A stretch of DNA of 64,000 nucleotides, taken from contig JAECUM010009479.1 in NCBI GenBank assembly GCA_016617855.1, positions 60,210 to 124,209 on the forward strand. The letters run 5' to 3'. Position 1 is the stretch's first letter. Every line of letters begins with the position of its first letter. Position numbers and translations under genes: made by a program. Of this stretch, positions 36,462-48,400 are shown in pieces. This stretch comes from Megalonaias nervosa. Taxonomy: Eukaryota; Mollusca; Bivalvia; Unionida; Unionidae. A model generated the notes under the pieces. The model was not told where the DNA came from. It did no database searches and worked only from the letters and a program-made list of their open reading frames with translations.

Positions 36462-37319
36462 TGTTATGTATATGTAATTTGATTCTTTGTTTTAAATTTA
36501 TTTTTATTTTATTCCATTACATGTTATTGTAATGATAATTTTGTCTACTGGATTTGATATTTCTTTTAGAAATTCAATTCAGTTCTGTTTGACCTGATAA
36601 ACAGCCAGTAGTAGAAACACTATTTGCTGACCTTGATTCAGAACCAGTGTCAGTTTTGAGTAAACAACTTTTTAAAAAAAAAAATTTATTTATTCATTCT
36701 CATAGTGAGAATTGTTAAGTTGAATCAAGGCCATACCTGAAGTACCTGACAAATAACGTGTTTATTGTTACAAATTTTTGGTTTTCCCAGTGGGATGAAT
36801 TTTTGACCCCCAGCCGGGAATCTGTTATAAGAAGAAATAGCCAGATGTGCTTTAAACCTTTGAAGCTCGAAAGTGTTTTGTTGTGACCAGTTTGAGTTGA
36901 ATTTTTATTTTTGGGAATTAGTAATTCATTTCCCTGGAAATATATGTAAGTGCTCCTTAAAGAATTCTTGGACAAAGACATTTATCAATTTATTCGGAAT
37001 TCCAAGCTGGAATATTATTTTCTGTGATTCAACAAAGAACTGTTGACACATCAGTACAAAGCTGACTATCAAAGACATCATCGCCTTCCATCTTGAATTT
37101 AATCGGGACTCGAACAGAGATTCATTTAGGACTTTTCATTGATAGGACTTCTTTTTTTAAAATTCTTGGATTAATTTTGGATTTGATTCGTAAACTGTAA
37201 GTCCTTTTTCTGACTTTTACTTTGTTTTTCTAGGGAAATAAATTATTTTGTTAAATTTTACAAAGCTAGTTGTCTTCACTCTTTTCTTGTTACTTTTGTA
37301 CGAGCCTAGACAAGTAACA
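36462..37319 (+). repeat. 3' LTR (858 bp)
   Basis: Starts TGTTATGTATATG and ends AAGTAACA. A TATA-like stretch (ATATATGTAAG) lies near 36938, and AATAAA at 37237. Compared with the 5' LTR it lacks about 31 bases after AATCTGTT, where a short TGTT direct repeat flanks the missing piece. Confidence 0.9.
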
Positions 37320-37323
37320 ATAT

Positions 37324-39639
37324 TTCTAAACAAAACTGAACAAAATGTAACAGGCAAGCAATGTAACCATTTATGTACAAGAGTTCAAAGGAATGTAACT
37401 GACAAAGTTGGATTTATTTGATGTTTCTTCTATATGAACGTCACTTATGTTATCCCAAAAAAAAGATTGGTCCACAAACAATATGCCACATTAGTAAAGA
37501 AACTCGGGTTTGAAACACATGCAACGTAACTAAAGGATCCCTAGTAAATTATGAATGAAATGAGAATCTTTGCCTTTTCTTATATCAATGAGACTTTAAA
37601 TTTTTTAAATGGGGTGGGGTAATAAGATGTAAAAAAAATATATGCAGCAGATATCTCCTTTGTAACAATCAAATTTTTGTTTATTTTATTCAGGAAATAC
37701 ACGACACTCCTGGGAAATGGTGTGATAAGAAATGGATCCAATGTTTAGTTGCCAAGATCTGTAATAAATAACCAACAAAATAAAATAAATAATTGACATT
37801 TTATTTTGCATCAAAACACAGGGTTGTTGACCACATAATATAAATGTAAATATATAGATATCTGTATCTATGATTTACCAAATCTGTCTAGTAAATGACA
37901 TGTGTTTACATAATATGTACCTTCATAATAAACAATATATAATGTTCTATAGGTTCCAGCTGTGTTTCCTTAAATATCACCTATTTTCAAGAAAAAAATG
38001 ACAACAGCACATAACGAATCTGTAACTCTACTTATGAAATACTGTGCAAACTTTGCAGAACTGTCTGTTACCAAGGATCCCCCACCAAACTGTCCACTAC
38101 CAAGTTTTGATTCCCCCTCAAAATAATTAAGTATATGATCTGCTTGAATAAGGTGACAATGTAATGTGGCTATGAAATGCAGTAGGATTTATGGTTCATA
38201 ATGGTGACTGGTAAGTTAAGCATATACTACAAGCAATTATAAGTGTTCATCTCCTTGAAATATGGTTATTTTTACTTCAATAATCTATACAGCAAAGATG
38301 TAAAAAAAATTAAAAATACTGATGTCGGCATACTAAAGTAACCATGTTTTAATACAGTAACATGACTCTGCCTAAAGCCTTTGGCTTCTTAAATATGTTG
38401 ACAAATAGTGGGGTTCTCCTTCACAAAAACTTGGATTGATTTCAAGGTTAAGATTATCAATACTTTTAGTTGGAAACTAAATAACGTATGACCATCATAC
38501 TACTTTGGTATTCCAAACATATGACCATCATACTACTTTGGTATTCCAAACATATGACCATCATACTACTTTGGTATTCCAAACAAAATATAGCATCAAC
38601 ATAGTATGATTCTGATCTATAAAAGCTGCATACCAAACATTATAAAAACCTTTATTTTATTTGTACTAGACACTGATTATCAAGTTCCATACTTCCAATG
38701 TCTTCACTGAATCTGTACTTGATAATCATATTGAATGCTTCAAGTCAGAATTCTGAATCTCTTCATCATGATCAATAAATATATCACCATTCAGCTGTTT
38801 GATTATAGTAAACATTTTATTGTGCACAACATGAAAATTATCATAAGTCTACTGGATTATCTGAAATGAAAAAGAAAGAAGTTTAAATGACAGCAGCTGT
38901 GAGTATTCATTACCTGAAGTGAAGAAAATCAGACATCCAATATAAGAACAAATTCTTAACATAAATCCAAATGATAATACCAGAGACTGTATATAATTAT
39001 TTAAAAGTCCAGTCCAACTGCAAAGAACACAGACCATTATCTGCCATAATATAATGGGCAGGCAGATTAAGGTCTATATTGTTTTTCCACTGATTAGTCC
39101 AAACAAATTAGAGACCCAGATCTGAGTGATCAGTTTGCAGTGGGACTCCTCTTAAAGAGAGTATATATATTAGGAAAATTTTTACAAAATGTTGCACTCC
39201 ATTAGAACGAAAGTCAGAACTGGAAAAATGTTTCAAATTACAATGTGTCAAGAATATGTAGTTTTTAGAGGTAAAACCAATTTCAACTGTGTAATACTTA
39301 CCCATTATTTTTACACTGCTGTCAGTCTGCCTGGTAATAATTTCCAGTTCAAGATGAATTCCCACCAACTGGATCATAGTTCTAGTCTGATGCTTTAGAC
39401 ACTCAAGTAATTCGGAATATCATCCTTCTTTGACTTTGAGACAGAAGGTGCATAACAGGGAGGGAGGAGGGACTTTGGTAATAATGAGAGGAAAGTATTA
39501 CATGATGAAAATTAGTTGTACCCCACAAACTACATTTTAATAACTGTAAAACATTACCTGTTCATATTACATTGCAGACTTTTCATGAAAGTAGGCTTAT
39601 GACCCCTTGACTAGCTGCCAAAGTGATCATATCATCTGT
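37324..39639. other. Intergenic stretch after the LTR element
   Basis: AT-rich sequence with one 33-bp minisatellite (38488-38584). No coding exon or transposon terminus is recognised. Confidence 0.4.
38488..38584 (+). repeat. 33-bp tandem repeat, 3 near-perfect units
   Basis: The unit beginning ATGACCATCATACTACTTTG starts at 38488, 38521 and 38554. The perfect copies suggest recent expansion. Confidence 0.9.
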
Positions 39640-42600
39640 TGTTAGTAGTGTGCGGGAGAATGACTTGACAACTATGCGGGCTGAGAACACAGGGTCTAAT
39701 ACAGAGATGGCTTCACTCAGAAGTGTCATTAGATGAAGGAAGAATCAAATGTGGCTCTCAGGACATCATCCAGAGAAGAAGGATCAAGAAAGTCCATTAT
39801 GCATCCTCATGTGTTATCTGATTCTCCAAAAGGAAAGAGCTCTTGGTTATGGTGCCAGCATAAGGAGCAGGCAATATAACAAGGGGGGTGGGGGTGATTT
39901 TGCAGATTTTTTATTATTTTTCTAGCTGAGGTGTGTGTGTGCCAAAGGTGATGCTCCCCCTGGGCACCATTTCATCTGGCACAAATGCGTGACAGCCCTG
40001 CTCAGTGGTAGATTTGATAAGCCCATCTGATAAATAAATTCACCTTGTGATAGTGGCTGCCAAACTATAAGGATGTGTTATCATGACAAACAAGACAACA
40101 GTGCTAGGAAAGCAGCCAGCATTTCTAGGTTGTAATGAAAAGAAGCCTCCCAATACCACAAAACCTTAAAGATTAGTCCCTCAGGTTCAAGGTGAGCATC
40201 CCAGAGCAAGTTGAGACATTGATATACAGGAAAGAAGTTTTGGAACAAGTATGGCTAGAAGGGACAGACTCCAGTGCTGATGAAATTGGGATCCCAAGGA
40301 AATCCTGGCTTTCAAGGAGTCCCTGGAAGTATCTACAGTTTGCAAGCAGCATACATTGAAATCTTGTACGATGTCTGCCTTGGGGAATGTGATTCACACT
40401 GAAGGTTCACAAGATGGACAGAGAGGTGAACAAACAATGAAGTCTTCTCAAACAACTCGTTATGAAAGACAGTACGTGTGTGTTCCTATCAGAGCTGAGT
40501 TCTCCTGATGGAGGATTAAGTCCACACAAGTAACTGTCTGCCAAAGGAGTGAAACGTCTCTCAGTAAGGCAAATCAGAGAACATTGTAAATCAACCAGCT
40601 ACTGAATACTGGACAATGTGAATTCCTAAAGATCTCAGGTGAGCTGAAATTACTCCTATCACCTTACAAAAGGTCTGAGTGCAGAGGCTATGCCAAAAGA
40701 AAGAACAGAAATTGAAAAATCTCTTTGCCCAGAAAGACTATAGGAATTTCAAGTAGGATGGGATGATAGGATGTGTACATAAGCATCCTAGATGTTTACA
40801 GAGTCATTCAGTCATTGCCCCTAATGGCAATCCTGACTGGGACTGATGTCTTTATCATGACACACTGTTCCTAAATAAATTGTTTGACAGGGAAAGATTG
40901 ATAACTAGGTGAAAATTTCCCCCTTTCTCTGAAACCAAGATATCTGGGAAAAGAATCCCATATACTTTGTTTACCCTTTCTGCTGTCCCTTTGGACTGAA
41001 GTATGCATACTTCACCAATGGAGTTCCTCAGCTGAGGTGGAGGGCACATGAAGTAAAGTAGGTTGTGGTGATGACCCATGCATCAGATCTTAGGTGTGAT
41101 CAGGCCTTTAAGAAAAGGCTGACTGTCTCCTTCCACAGACTTCCTGGTTGTTATGCTGGAACCAATGCCTTAAACATTTAGACAGGGCACCCATAGACCC
41201 CCCACCACTAGCTGCAGATACTTCTTAGCCAGTTCAGCAAGACCTTGAGCCATGACCAATGACCAGTATTGTATAGATTGAGCCACCAAACACAGATGCA
41301 GCAAAACCAAAGAGGTGTCTAATGCAGCATTTCTACACGGGTGAAGAAGTTCCTTTGAAAAAGCCATCAACATCATGAGCAAGCACCTCATTGTCTTGGC
41401 AACGGCCTCCACAAATCTCTACAAGGTAATGTTTGACAGACAGTCTGCCCTCCAGTGGTTGAAGGGGGCTGCTGTAAAGACATAGTGTGTAGCTGTGATA
41501 ATCCGGGTTCAAACCTTAAGCTCCATAACTTCAAGAAACTTAACAGGGATGCAAGTCTAGGTCCTCATCAATATCCTTACATGGGGTACTCCTGAATCTA
41601 GGAAAGAAGGCTAAAACAAGGGGCCAAAGAATGGAAGAGGGGACTGACCCTCGTGTCTGCTGTCTGGCTGCTTCTTGGCTTTTTGTTAACTTCTGCCTTT
41701 TGCTCTTCACATGAGTGCAGAAGCAGCACAAGATCAATAAAGTCTCTCCAAACTGTAAATGATACTGGTGACTGAAGACTCAGAAGACTTCTTACACAGA
41801 ACTCTTCATCTGTCACTTCACCATCTGGGTGGGATGGAGATGTATACACTAGGAGAATGAACTGACACAATTGGGCCCTCTTCAAATGTGTTCAAGTTCA
41901 CAAGTAAGGAGAGTTCATTATCATTTCTCCACCACCAGGGTGCAACAGAACTATCCCTTTACTTCTTTCTCAATGCTAAGGTGAGGAGTGATGGTGCTCC
42001 TCGTTTTCCTTAAATAATGAAGCCAGAGGAGTGGATGGTGAGGGACTATGGCCTGCCCGGATACATCAACCAATAGTGCCATAGCAACCTCAACCAATGA
42101 TGCAAAGGGGGTGGGGGGCAAGTGGGCAGGGCAAAGAGGATACATTTCAGGCCCAATGTTGGTGGTAGGAGACTGAATGGAAACATAAGGAAAGGTGTGG
42201 GTGCTGATTCTGTCCCTTTGTTCAGGTATGTTGCAGGTTGCTCCTGATGATCTGTCCAATGACTGGTACTAAATAATCAAAGATCATAGCCCAGTGCCCA
42301 GCCAGACAACTGGTGACTGGTGACATGCCAGATGACTAGTATTCATCACCCTGTCTGGTGACCTGCACCCAGTGCCAGCTGACTGGTCAATGACCAGTCA
42401 AGTGACATAGAACTGCTCCAGGCATTGCTATCAATCAAGCACTTTTCTACTTGATTTGAAAATAACCACTTTCCTTCCACACAAAAAAGGCAAGTCTCAT
42501 TCACAGGTGTTGGCAGCCTCCTTGAACTAGGAACTCCATGTCTCCTATGATTGAATGGTTCTACCAGCCACAAGCAAAAGAAAGGACACCTGTCTATGTG

Positions 42601-42640
42601 AGTATTTTGGACATGCCAACAGGTGGGGTGCATGTCTCAA
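39640..42640 (-). mobile_element. DIRS-like tyrosine-recombinase retroelement relic
   Basis: On the minus strand, fragments in several frames follow the order of DIRS elements. A Gag-like piece at 41412-41170 (e.g. LVLLHLCLVAQSIQYWSLVM) precedes RT pieces: LQSKGTAERV and NFHLVINLSLSNNLF near 41000-40890, then VISAHLRSLGIHIVQY at about 40663-40611. An RNase H piece, WDAHLEPEGLIFKVLWYW, follows at 40208-40149. The pieces match the DIRS-type RT/RNase H pattern, not gypsy. Many stops and shifts show it is old. I did not find a convincing tyrosine recombinase or terminal repeats, so the outer limits are approximate. Confidence 0.6.
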
Positions 42641-42939
42641 GAACTCTTCTTATGGCTGCATTTGCCAATTGTGGCATGCTGAAAGGTTGAAAGAAAAATA
42701 TAATAACTTCAACAAATTTGAAAGTGGCAATACCTACCAATATGGTATCAAATTACAGAACACTCAGCTAATGGGTACACAAAACCCCAAAATAAACAAG
42801 ACGACACAAATAAACGTAAAAAATGCAAAGAATGTAGAGAAAGTGTCTAATGGAAAACAAAAATGGATACATCTTAAGGAAAATATGCCAAAAGCAACTA
42901 GAAACAGTGAAAACAATGAAAGCACCTCGAGATATCTAA

Positions 42940-42985
42940 TGCTGCATGGAGACCATAACTAATGCTGCATGGAGACCATAACAAA
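42940..42985 (+). repeat. 23-bp tandem duplication
   Basis: TAATGCTGCATGGAGACCAT plus a short tail occurs twice in tandem without mismatch. Confidence 0.85.
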
Positions 42986-43272
42986 CTAAAGGATAATGTT
43001 CCAAATGATGGAAGTGACTAGGGTATCTAATCGAGACATTGCTTAGTTTTGTTCCAGGTTTCACATTTACTAACTTGAGGGAAATTCACTCTGAAACTGA
43101 GGTTAGTGCATAAAGAGTGAAACATAAATATTGACAGGTATGACAGAATTAACCTAGACTTTCATTAAAAACTGCACAAAAATCAAAATTTTGTTTTATA
43201 TCCATTAACTGATTTACATGCAAAACAGAAGTTTGGCTTGTTCATTGGCAACTTAATGATATAACTACACTA

Positions 43273-44378
43273 CGCCTCTCCGTCGATAACTCATGCAAAA
43301 CTGGGTACAAGAACACAGATCGCACTATATGCAAGGATGCAAGTTACCTAGGGACCTAAATAAATTCAGAAGGGATGCCATCCCTGCTGATCATCAGGAA
43401 AACCTGGAAGTGGAAATGGGGCTTACTCATTTTATAACTGCCTTGGGAATAATTATCAATCAAGACCTTTTTCTAATGAAGGTAACTTTTTTGTATAAGT
43501 TATCTTTATCTGCAACAAACTTAACCTCTGAAAAAATCATTAACATTATGCCAGAGTTTCAACAACCATCATGTAAAAACATTACCTCCTTGCTCTTTGT
43601 TGTTACTGATTCACAACAAAACAAGATTCCTTTTTTCAAAAACAATGGATATTTTGTGAAAAAACTCAACACTGAAAGTAGATTTTTTTTATTGTTCTGT
43701 TAGTAAAATACAGATGCCATAATTTCATTGCAAATAAAAGTGAAACTTCTTTGAGGAGATTTCTGAGTGCCAATTGAGGAATTTTAAGTTCACCACAAAC
43801 TCTGAAACTTGCTTCTCCATTATGAAACATGTATGTGAAACAAACATTTTATTCACCAAGTATTCATTTTTGCCAAGTTGCCATGCTCTTTTTGATCACA
43901 ACTGTGAATAAGAAAGGTAATTTAAAGTAGTTTAATTATATTACTTGTATATTAATACATAAACTGAATTAAAAGAGAATTAAACACGAATTTCACTTGA
44001 CAAAACTTATTTAACTGGTATGTATTTATTAAAGTGTTGCCACCAGCAGGCATTATGGCATTATAATTAATCAAAATTTCGTCAAATATTGTTATTTACA
44101 GTGTAATGAGAATCTTGTTTGGAATGAAAATTTAACTATATGACTGCACACAAAAGTTGAGAATTTCATAATGTTGATTCAAATTGATAAGTACATAACC
44201 AATGTTTTTGTTAATAAATCAAGCAGTATATCAAGGTTTCATTTACCAATTTGTATCAATTTTCTTCACGCTCAACAAATTGAGAACAATCTATAAACAT
44301 TTTCTAGTATGAAACAAAATGGGATCCACACATGACCCCACATTATAAGCAGGTTTGTGAGTTACTGTGGGAGCAGTG
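43273..44378 (+). mobile_element. Non-autonomous TIR element, family 2, copy 2 (1106 bp, oldest)
   Basis: The ends CGCCTCTCCGTCGATAACTC and (inward from the right) CACTGCTCCCACAGTAACTC are diverged versions of the family 2 TIR. TA flanks lie at 43271-43272 and 44379-44380. Internal order agrees with copy 1 in the same orientation, with about 450 bases lost and many substitutions. Confidence 0.75.
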
Positions 44379-44594
44379 TATAAAAGTATTTCAATGCTAA
44401 ATATCTCAGTTTCTTGTTTGGTTTTTGAGTGCCACACTAAAATATATGTTACTGTATAATGTTATGAACTGGTCAAGTTACATACCCATGCCTTTTTTTT
44501 AAATTTTGTGAAAATATTAGAAATTTTAAGAAAAGGAAATTATTTACTGCCAAGTAAACTGGAATAAAGAGCAGGGACACAAAAATAAGAGACC

Positions 44595-44665
44595 CAACTT
44601 AATCCAATGGCAGGGCTTGAACCTGCACCCTTTTGGTTGCAAGTCTCAGTGTGGCTCCTTAGTGT
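44595..44665 (-). pseudogene. tRNA-like relic (SINE head)
   Basis: On the minus strand a good T arm is present (GCAGGTTCAAGCCCTGC, 5-bp stem), but no D arm or anticodon arm can be built upstream. Probably the remnant of a tRNA-derived SINE. Confidence 0.4.
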
Positions 44666-44751
44666 ATATTGGAACAAGGAAAACCTGAAGGCAAAATACC
44701 AAATTTGATTGAATTAATGGAGTGAAAATACAAAATTTGACAACTGTCATT

Positions 44752-44757
44752 TTTATT
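44752..44757 (-). terminator. Candidate polyadenylation signal of the MGST3-like gene
   Basis: AATAAA on the minus strand about 550 bases past the stop codon. An ATTAAA at 45054-45059 is an alternative closer site. Neither can be chosen without transcript data. Confidence 0.35.
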
Positions 44758-45306
44758 ACAATTAACACTGAAAAAAGTATTTAACTTCAGAAACTATGCA
44801 ACAGAAAAAAATCCAAGCCATCCGTACAGATAATTGGTGTAAAGTGAATAATTCACCCCTTCCTACAAAAGATCAAATAACAGGTCAAACAATTCCATTT
44901 TGTAAAACATTCTTTACATCCCTGTTTACCATTTCAAAAACCTTAATGTAAATAAATTATTTTTAAAAAGTTAGTAAGACCACTAAATTTGGAAAACTTG
45001 TGCATCTAAAACATGTAGACAGTTATACAATATGAACTGGGATTAATTTGCTGTTTAATTGATATGTAAAAAAAGCAAGCATTCTTCTTTAGTTGTTAGT
45101 TTAAAAGGGGAAAAGTCATTTATAAAGTCAGTCAGGAAATTGCATCTCTTCCAGTGCTTCTTTCAACCATTGTTGTACTTGTAAATTACCATGTTCTCAA
45201 TATAACTATACCTAACCTGAGTATATTTTAAAAATAACGTTTTAATTTGCACCATATATGCAATATTGTATTGACATGCTGTTAAACCCTATGCATATAT
45301 ACATAC

Positions 45307-45413
45307 CTAATGCGAGAAACATTCCAACTGGTGGCACGCAAAGGAGACACAGTTGCCTAACAGAACCAATAAGGCAAGATGTCCAAAGGATCCCCACCGG
45401 CGCTTCTCAGGAT
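45307..45413 (-). CDS. MGST3: MGST3-like coding exon 5 (codons 113-147 and stop)
   Basis: Acceptor CTCTATAG. AT completes the Asp codon begun by the last G of exon 4. Encodes PEKRRWGSFGHLALLVLLGN and a Cys-containing tail, stop TAG at 45309-45307. The basic patch followed by a hydrophobic segment matches the last membrane span of MGST3. Confidence 0.9.
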
Positions 45414-48400
45414 CTATAGAGCAGTAAAATCAGCAATCAGTTTATCATTAATAAAAATGGGGTCTGACAGACAACTGTCTCTTAACAGTTAATCACGCTA
45501 TAGTGTATGATATATCACCATAAACATTGTTGATCTGTTATTGCAACTGATGCCAATGGCATGTGATAACCATGGCTAGTTATTTCTTTTGAGAGCAAGA
45601 CAATTGCCAATGTCTGGTACTGATAGAATGTGATGCCTATCTAGTTATCTCCAAGGCAGGCTAAAAAATCTACACATTTAAAGTAGGAAAATATTCAAAT
45701 TCAAAATTGATGCCAACAAATCATTGCACTTTTGTGCCAATATTTTCCAGAAATGCTTGGATTATGTGTTCACATATTCTTAGTAAGAAAATAATCAAAA
45801 CTGTTTAGAAATCATTGGTCACCAAAGTGAGTAAAGTAACAATAAATGGGCAATAACCAGCTGCCATTAGGCATTTAATGAGCCAAGTTACTTGCCATAT
45901 TCTTCTCTTGTGGTCAGAATATTATTAGATTAGTGTAATGCTAGAAAACAGGAATGTGAAAAAGATTGGAGTAGGTGCCTAATATGTTCTCATAGGATGT
46001 AACATCAAACAACTGGTAACATTACCCTCTCACATCTCTGCTTAACTACTGGAGTTTTTCACCAGTATTGCTTATAAAATATTTATCTAACTTGTCTAGT
46101 GGAAGTGAAAATGTTAATTAAATATAAAATATTGGGTATGCCACGAATACACCAAGTTCCACGATGCAAATGTACCAGATTTTCTCCATTTTTCTAATTT
46201 GTAGAGTAGATGGGAAAATGTTACTGAAACCTAAAATTCTGGCTACACAACAAATATTCAGAGTTTCATTCCTCAAACACAATGGAAAATATCTGTTTGA
46301 AAGAAAACTAAAAATAGTGACTCACGACCTTAAATATGATGACAGAATCTTTGATTTGGTATGTAACATCTACGGGGCCCCGAGTGGCCGACTGGTCTAA
46401 AGCGCTCTCCGTTACGGATCACTGCCATCTCACCTCTATCTGCGTGGGTTCGAGTCTCGGATTCGGCGAATGTGGATATGTGAGAAAGCTTGCCAGTAGC
46501 TTCTCGTGGGTTGGTGGTTCTTTCCGGGGATTTCCTGGTTTCTTCCTCCACCATTAATACTGGCCGCCATGTATAGCCTATCGTGTGCTGAAAAATGGCA
46601 TTAAGCCCTACAACAACAACAACAACAACAACATGTAACATCTACTAATAATAACATCTAAGTATACTATGTTCATCTCTAAAGCTGAAAGGGCTCTTAA
46701 GTAAGAAAGTGGAAAGGAAAGTGACAGCAAAATATTAAGCTGTAACCTCAAAAACAGGACCCCCAATATGATATACAACACACATTCTAATAATATACAA
46801 GTATACCACATTTCATCCTTTAATCTCAAACAGTGCTGAAGTTATCAACTGGAATGAAAAGTGTGACAGCGCACTGCAAATTATAACCCGAGACCTTATC
46901 CTGAAAATAGGACCTTCCAATGGTTCATGACACTGCCTCATGATGATGTCTAAGGATACCAAGTTTCATCCCTTAATCTCGTTTGTATTTAAGGTTATAG
47001 AGTGAAACGTAAAGATGTACAAAAACTTAAAACAGGGTTTCTGCCACAAATTTAAAAAAAAAAAAGATTCTAGGCCTTTTCCAGACAAATGAGTTCTGAA
47101 TCTGTATACTAAAACTTCTCCCAAAAACAAAAGAACAGTCAAGTTACAGGTTTCAGACAAATATGGTACTAGTAAAGAACAGTCAAGTTACAGGTTTCAG
47201 ACTAAGATGGTACTAGCAATGAACTGTCAAGTTACAGGTTTCACACTAAGATGGTACTAGTAAAGAACAGTCAAGTTAACAGGTTTCAGACTAAGATGGT
47301 ACTAGTAAAGAACAGTCAAGTTACAGGTTTCAGACTAAGATGGTACTAGTAATGAACAGTCAAGTTACAGGTTTCAGACAAATATGGTACTAGTAGGGAA
47401 CAGTCAAGTTACAGGTTTCAGACTAAGATGGTACTAGTAATGAAATTTTAGGACATATTCAAAAGCATTAACTATGTAGATGGGTATTTGAACGTCATGC
47501 AACTGAGTCTCTAATGATTGAACCTATCAGATGCCTTGCTGGCATCTAAAAATGGTACCAACAATCTCAAATACAAAAAGGTTTTCCATAGATGTGCTGT
47601 AATTTAAACATTTGTTAGGCAGATTCTAATTTATACCAGTTAAGATGATATGGAAGAAAAATAATCACTATTATTCAGTGCTTCAGGATATGAGTAATTA
47701 CCCATTTGCAGAAGCTTGTCAGGAGGAAAATTAAACTGACCTTAACCTCAAAACTGAAAACCCCCCCCAGCCACAAAATATCAAAAAGTGGTAGACACCA
47801 CAACAATCTCAGTGGCATCAGTCTATTAGTGCAAATGTCAGTCCTTGGCCTAGATTATCCTCAGATAAAAAGTTTTCAAGTTAGAAAACAAAAGATGGTA
47901 CACCACTCCCTCGATAACTCGCGCCCTGATAACTCAAAAACCCGCTTATAACGCGGGGTCAGGCACGGATCCTATTTTTTAAAACCAGAAATTACCCCCA
48001 AAATAGATCCCTATTTTATGAACTTTATGGAAATCGCGATCAAAATTAGCTACAGAAACTGATATGTTGCTTGTTTTATCGTCAAAAACGGTAGATAGGA
48101 CCTGGAAATTTTAATCAACATTATGAAATACCAAATTTAAAAATAAGTCATACAATTTTTTTACATTTTCTTTCCAAGTGACATTCCTAGCACACCGCAA
48201 TTAACGATATGTAAGGAAATTTCGATCAATGAAAATGTCACTTACGCCGAGTGGAGGCAGTACTTCAATAAATAAATACAAATTAAATAATTTTGATATC
48301 AATTGAAATTTGTGTTCTTGTTCTATCTTCTAGTTCCTTTTAAGTGTAATCATCATAAATGCAATCTGTCCTCTTTTTATAATTAAACGTAAAATGTGTC

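Larger units (their letters stand above)
30846..37319 (+). mobile_element. Gmr1-like Ty3/gypsy LTR retrotransposon, defective, integrase before reverse transcriptase
   Basis: Two LTRs (899 and 858 bp) flank a 4.7-kb interior. A 4-bp target duplication ATAT lies at 30842-30845 and 37320-37323. After the 5' LTR comes a primer-binding-like site (TGGAGGCTCGCCTGGGAT, 31753-31770); before the 3' LTR there is a purine tract (GGGGGGAA). Domains run Gag (coiled coil, capsid, CCHC knuckle), protease (DTGAS), integrase (zinc finger, core, GPY/F), reverse transcriptase (YIDD), RNase H. Canonical gypsy elements place integrase last; this order is that of Ty1/copia and, within gypsy, of Gmr1-type elements. 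Several frameshifts, stops, a deletion and an inserted SINE make it inactive. Confidence 0.85.

Noticed and set aside
30846..37319. Ty1/copia classification based on integrase-before-RT order
   Set aside because: The GPY/F module, the gypsy RT lead-in, and the DALSR-ending RNase H are gypsy features; only the order is copia-like.
30846..37319. Steamer-like element of bivalves
   Set aside because: As I recall it, Steamer has the standard gypsy order with integrase last; this element does not.
42555..42962. 135-codon plus-strand frame with several Cys
   Set aside because: It overlaps the antisense of the DIRS-like relic and ends in Asn/Lys-rich low-complexity sequence; no zinc-finger spacing was found.
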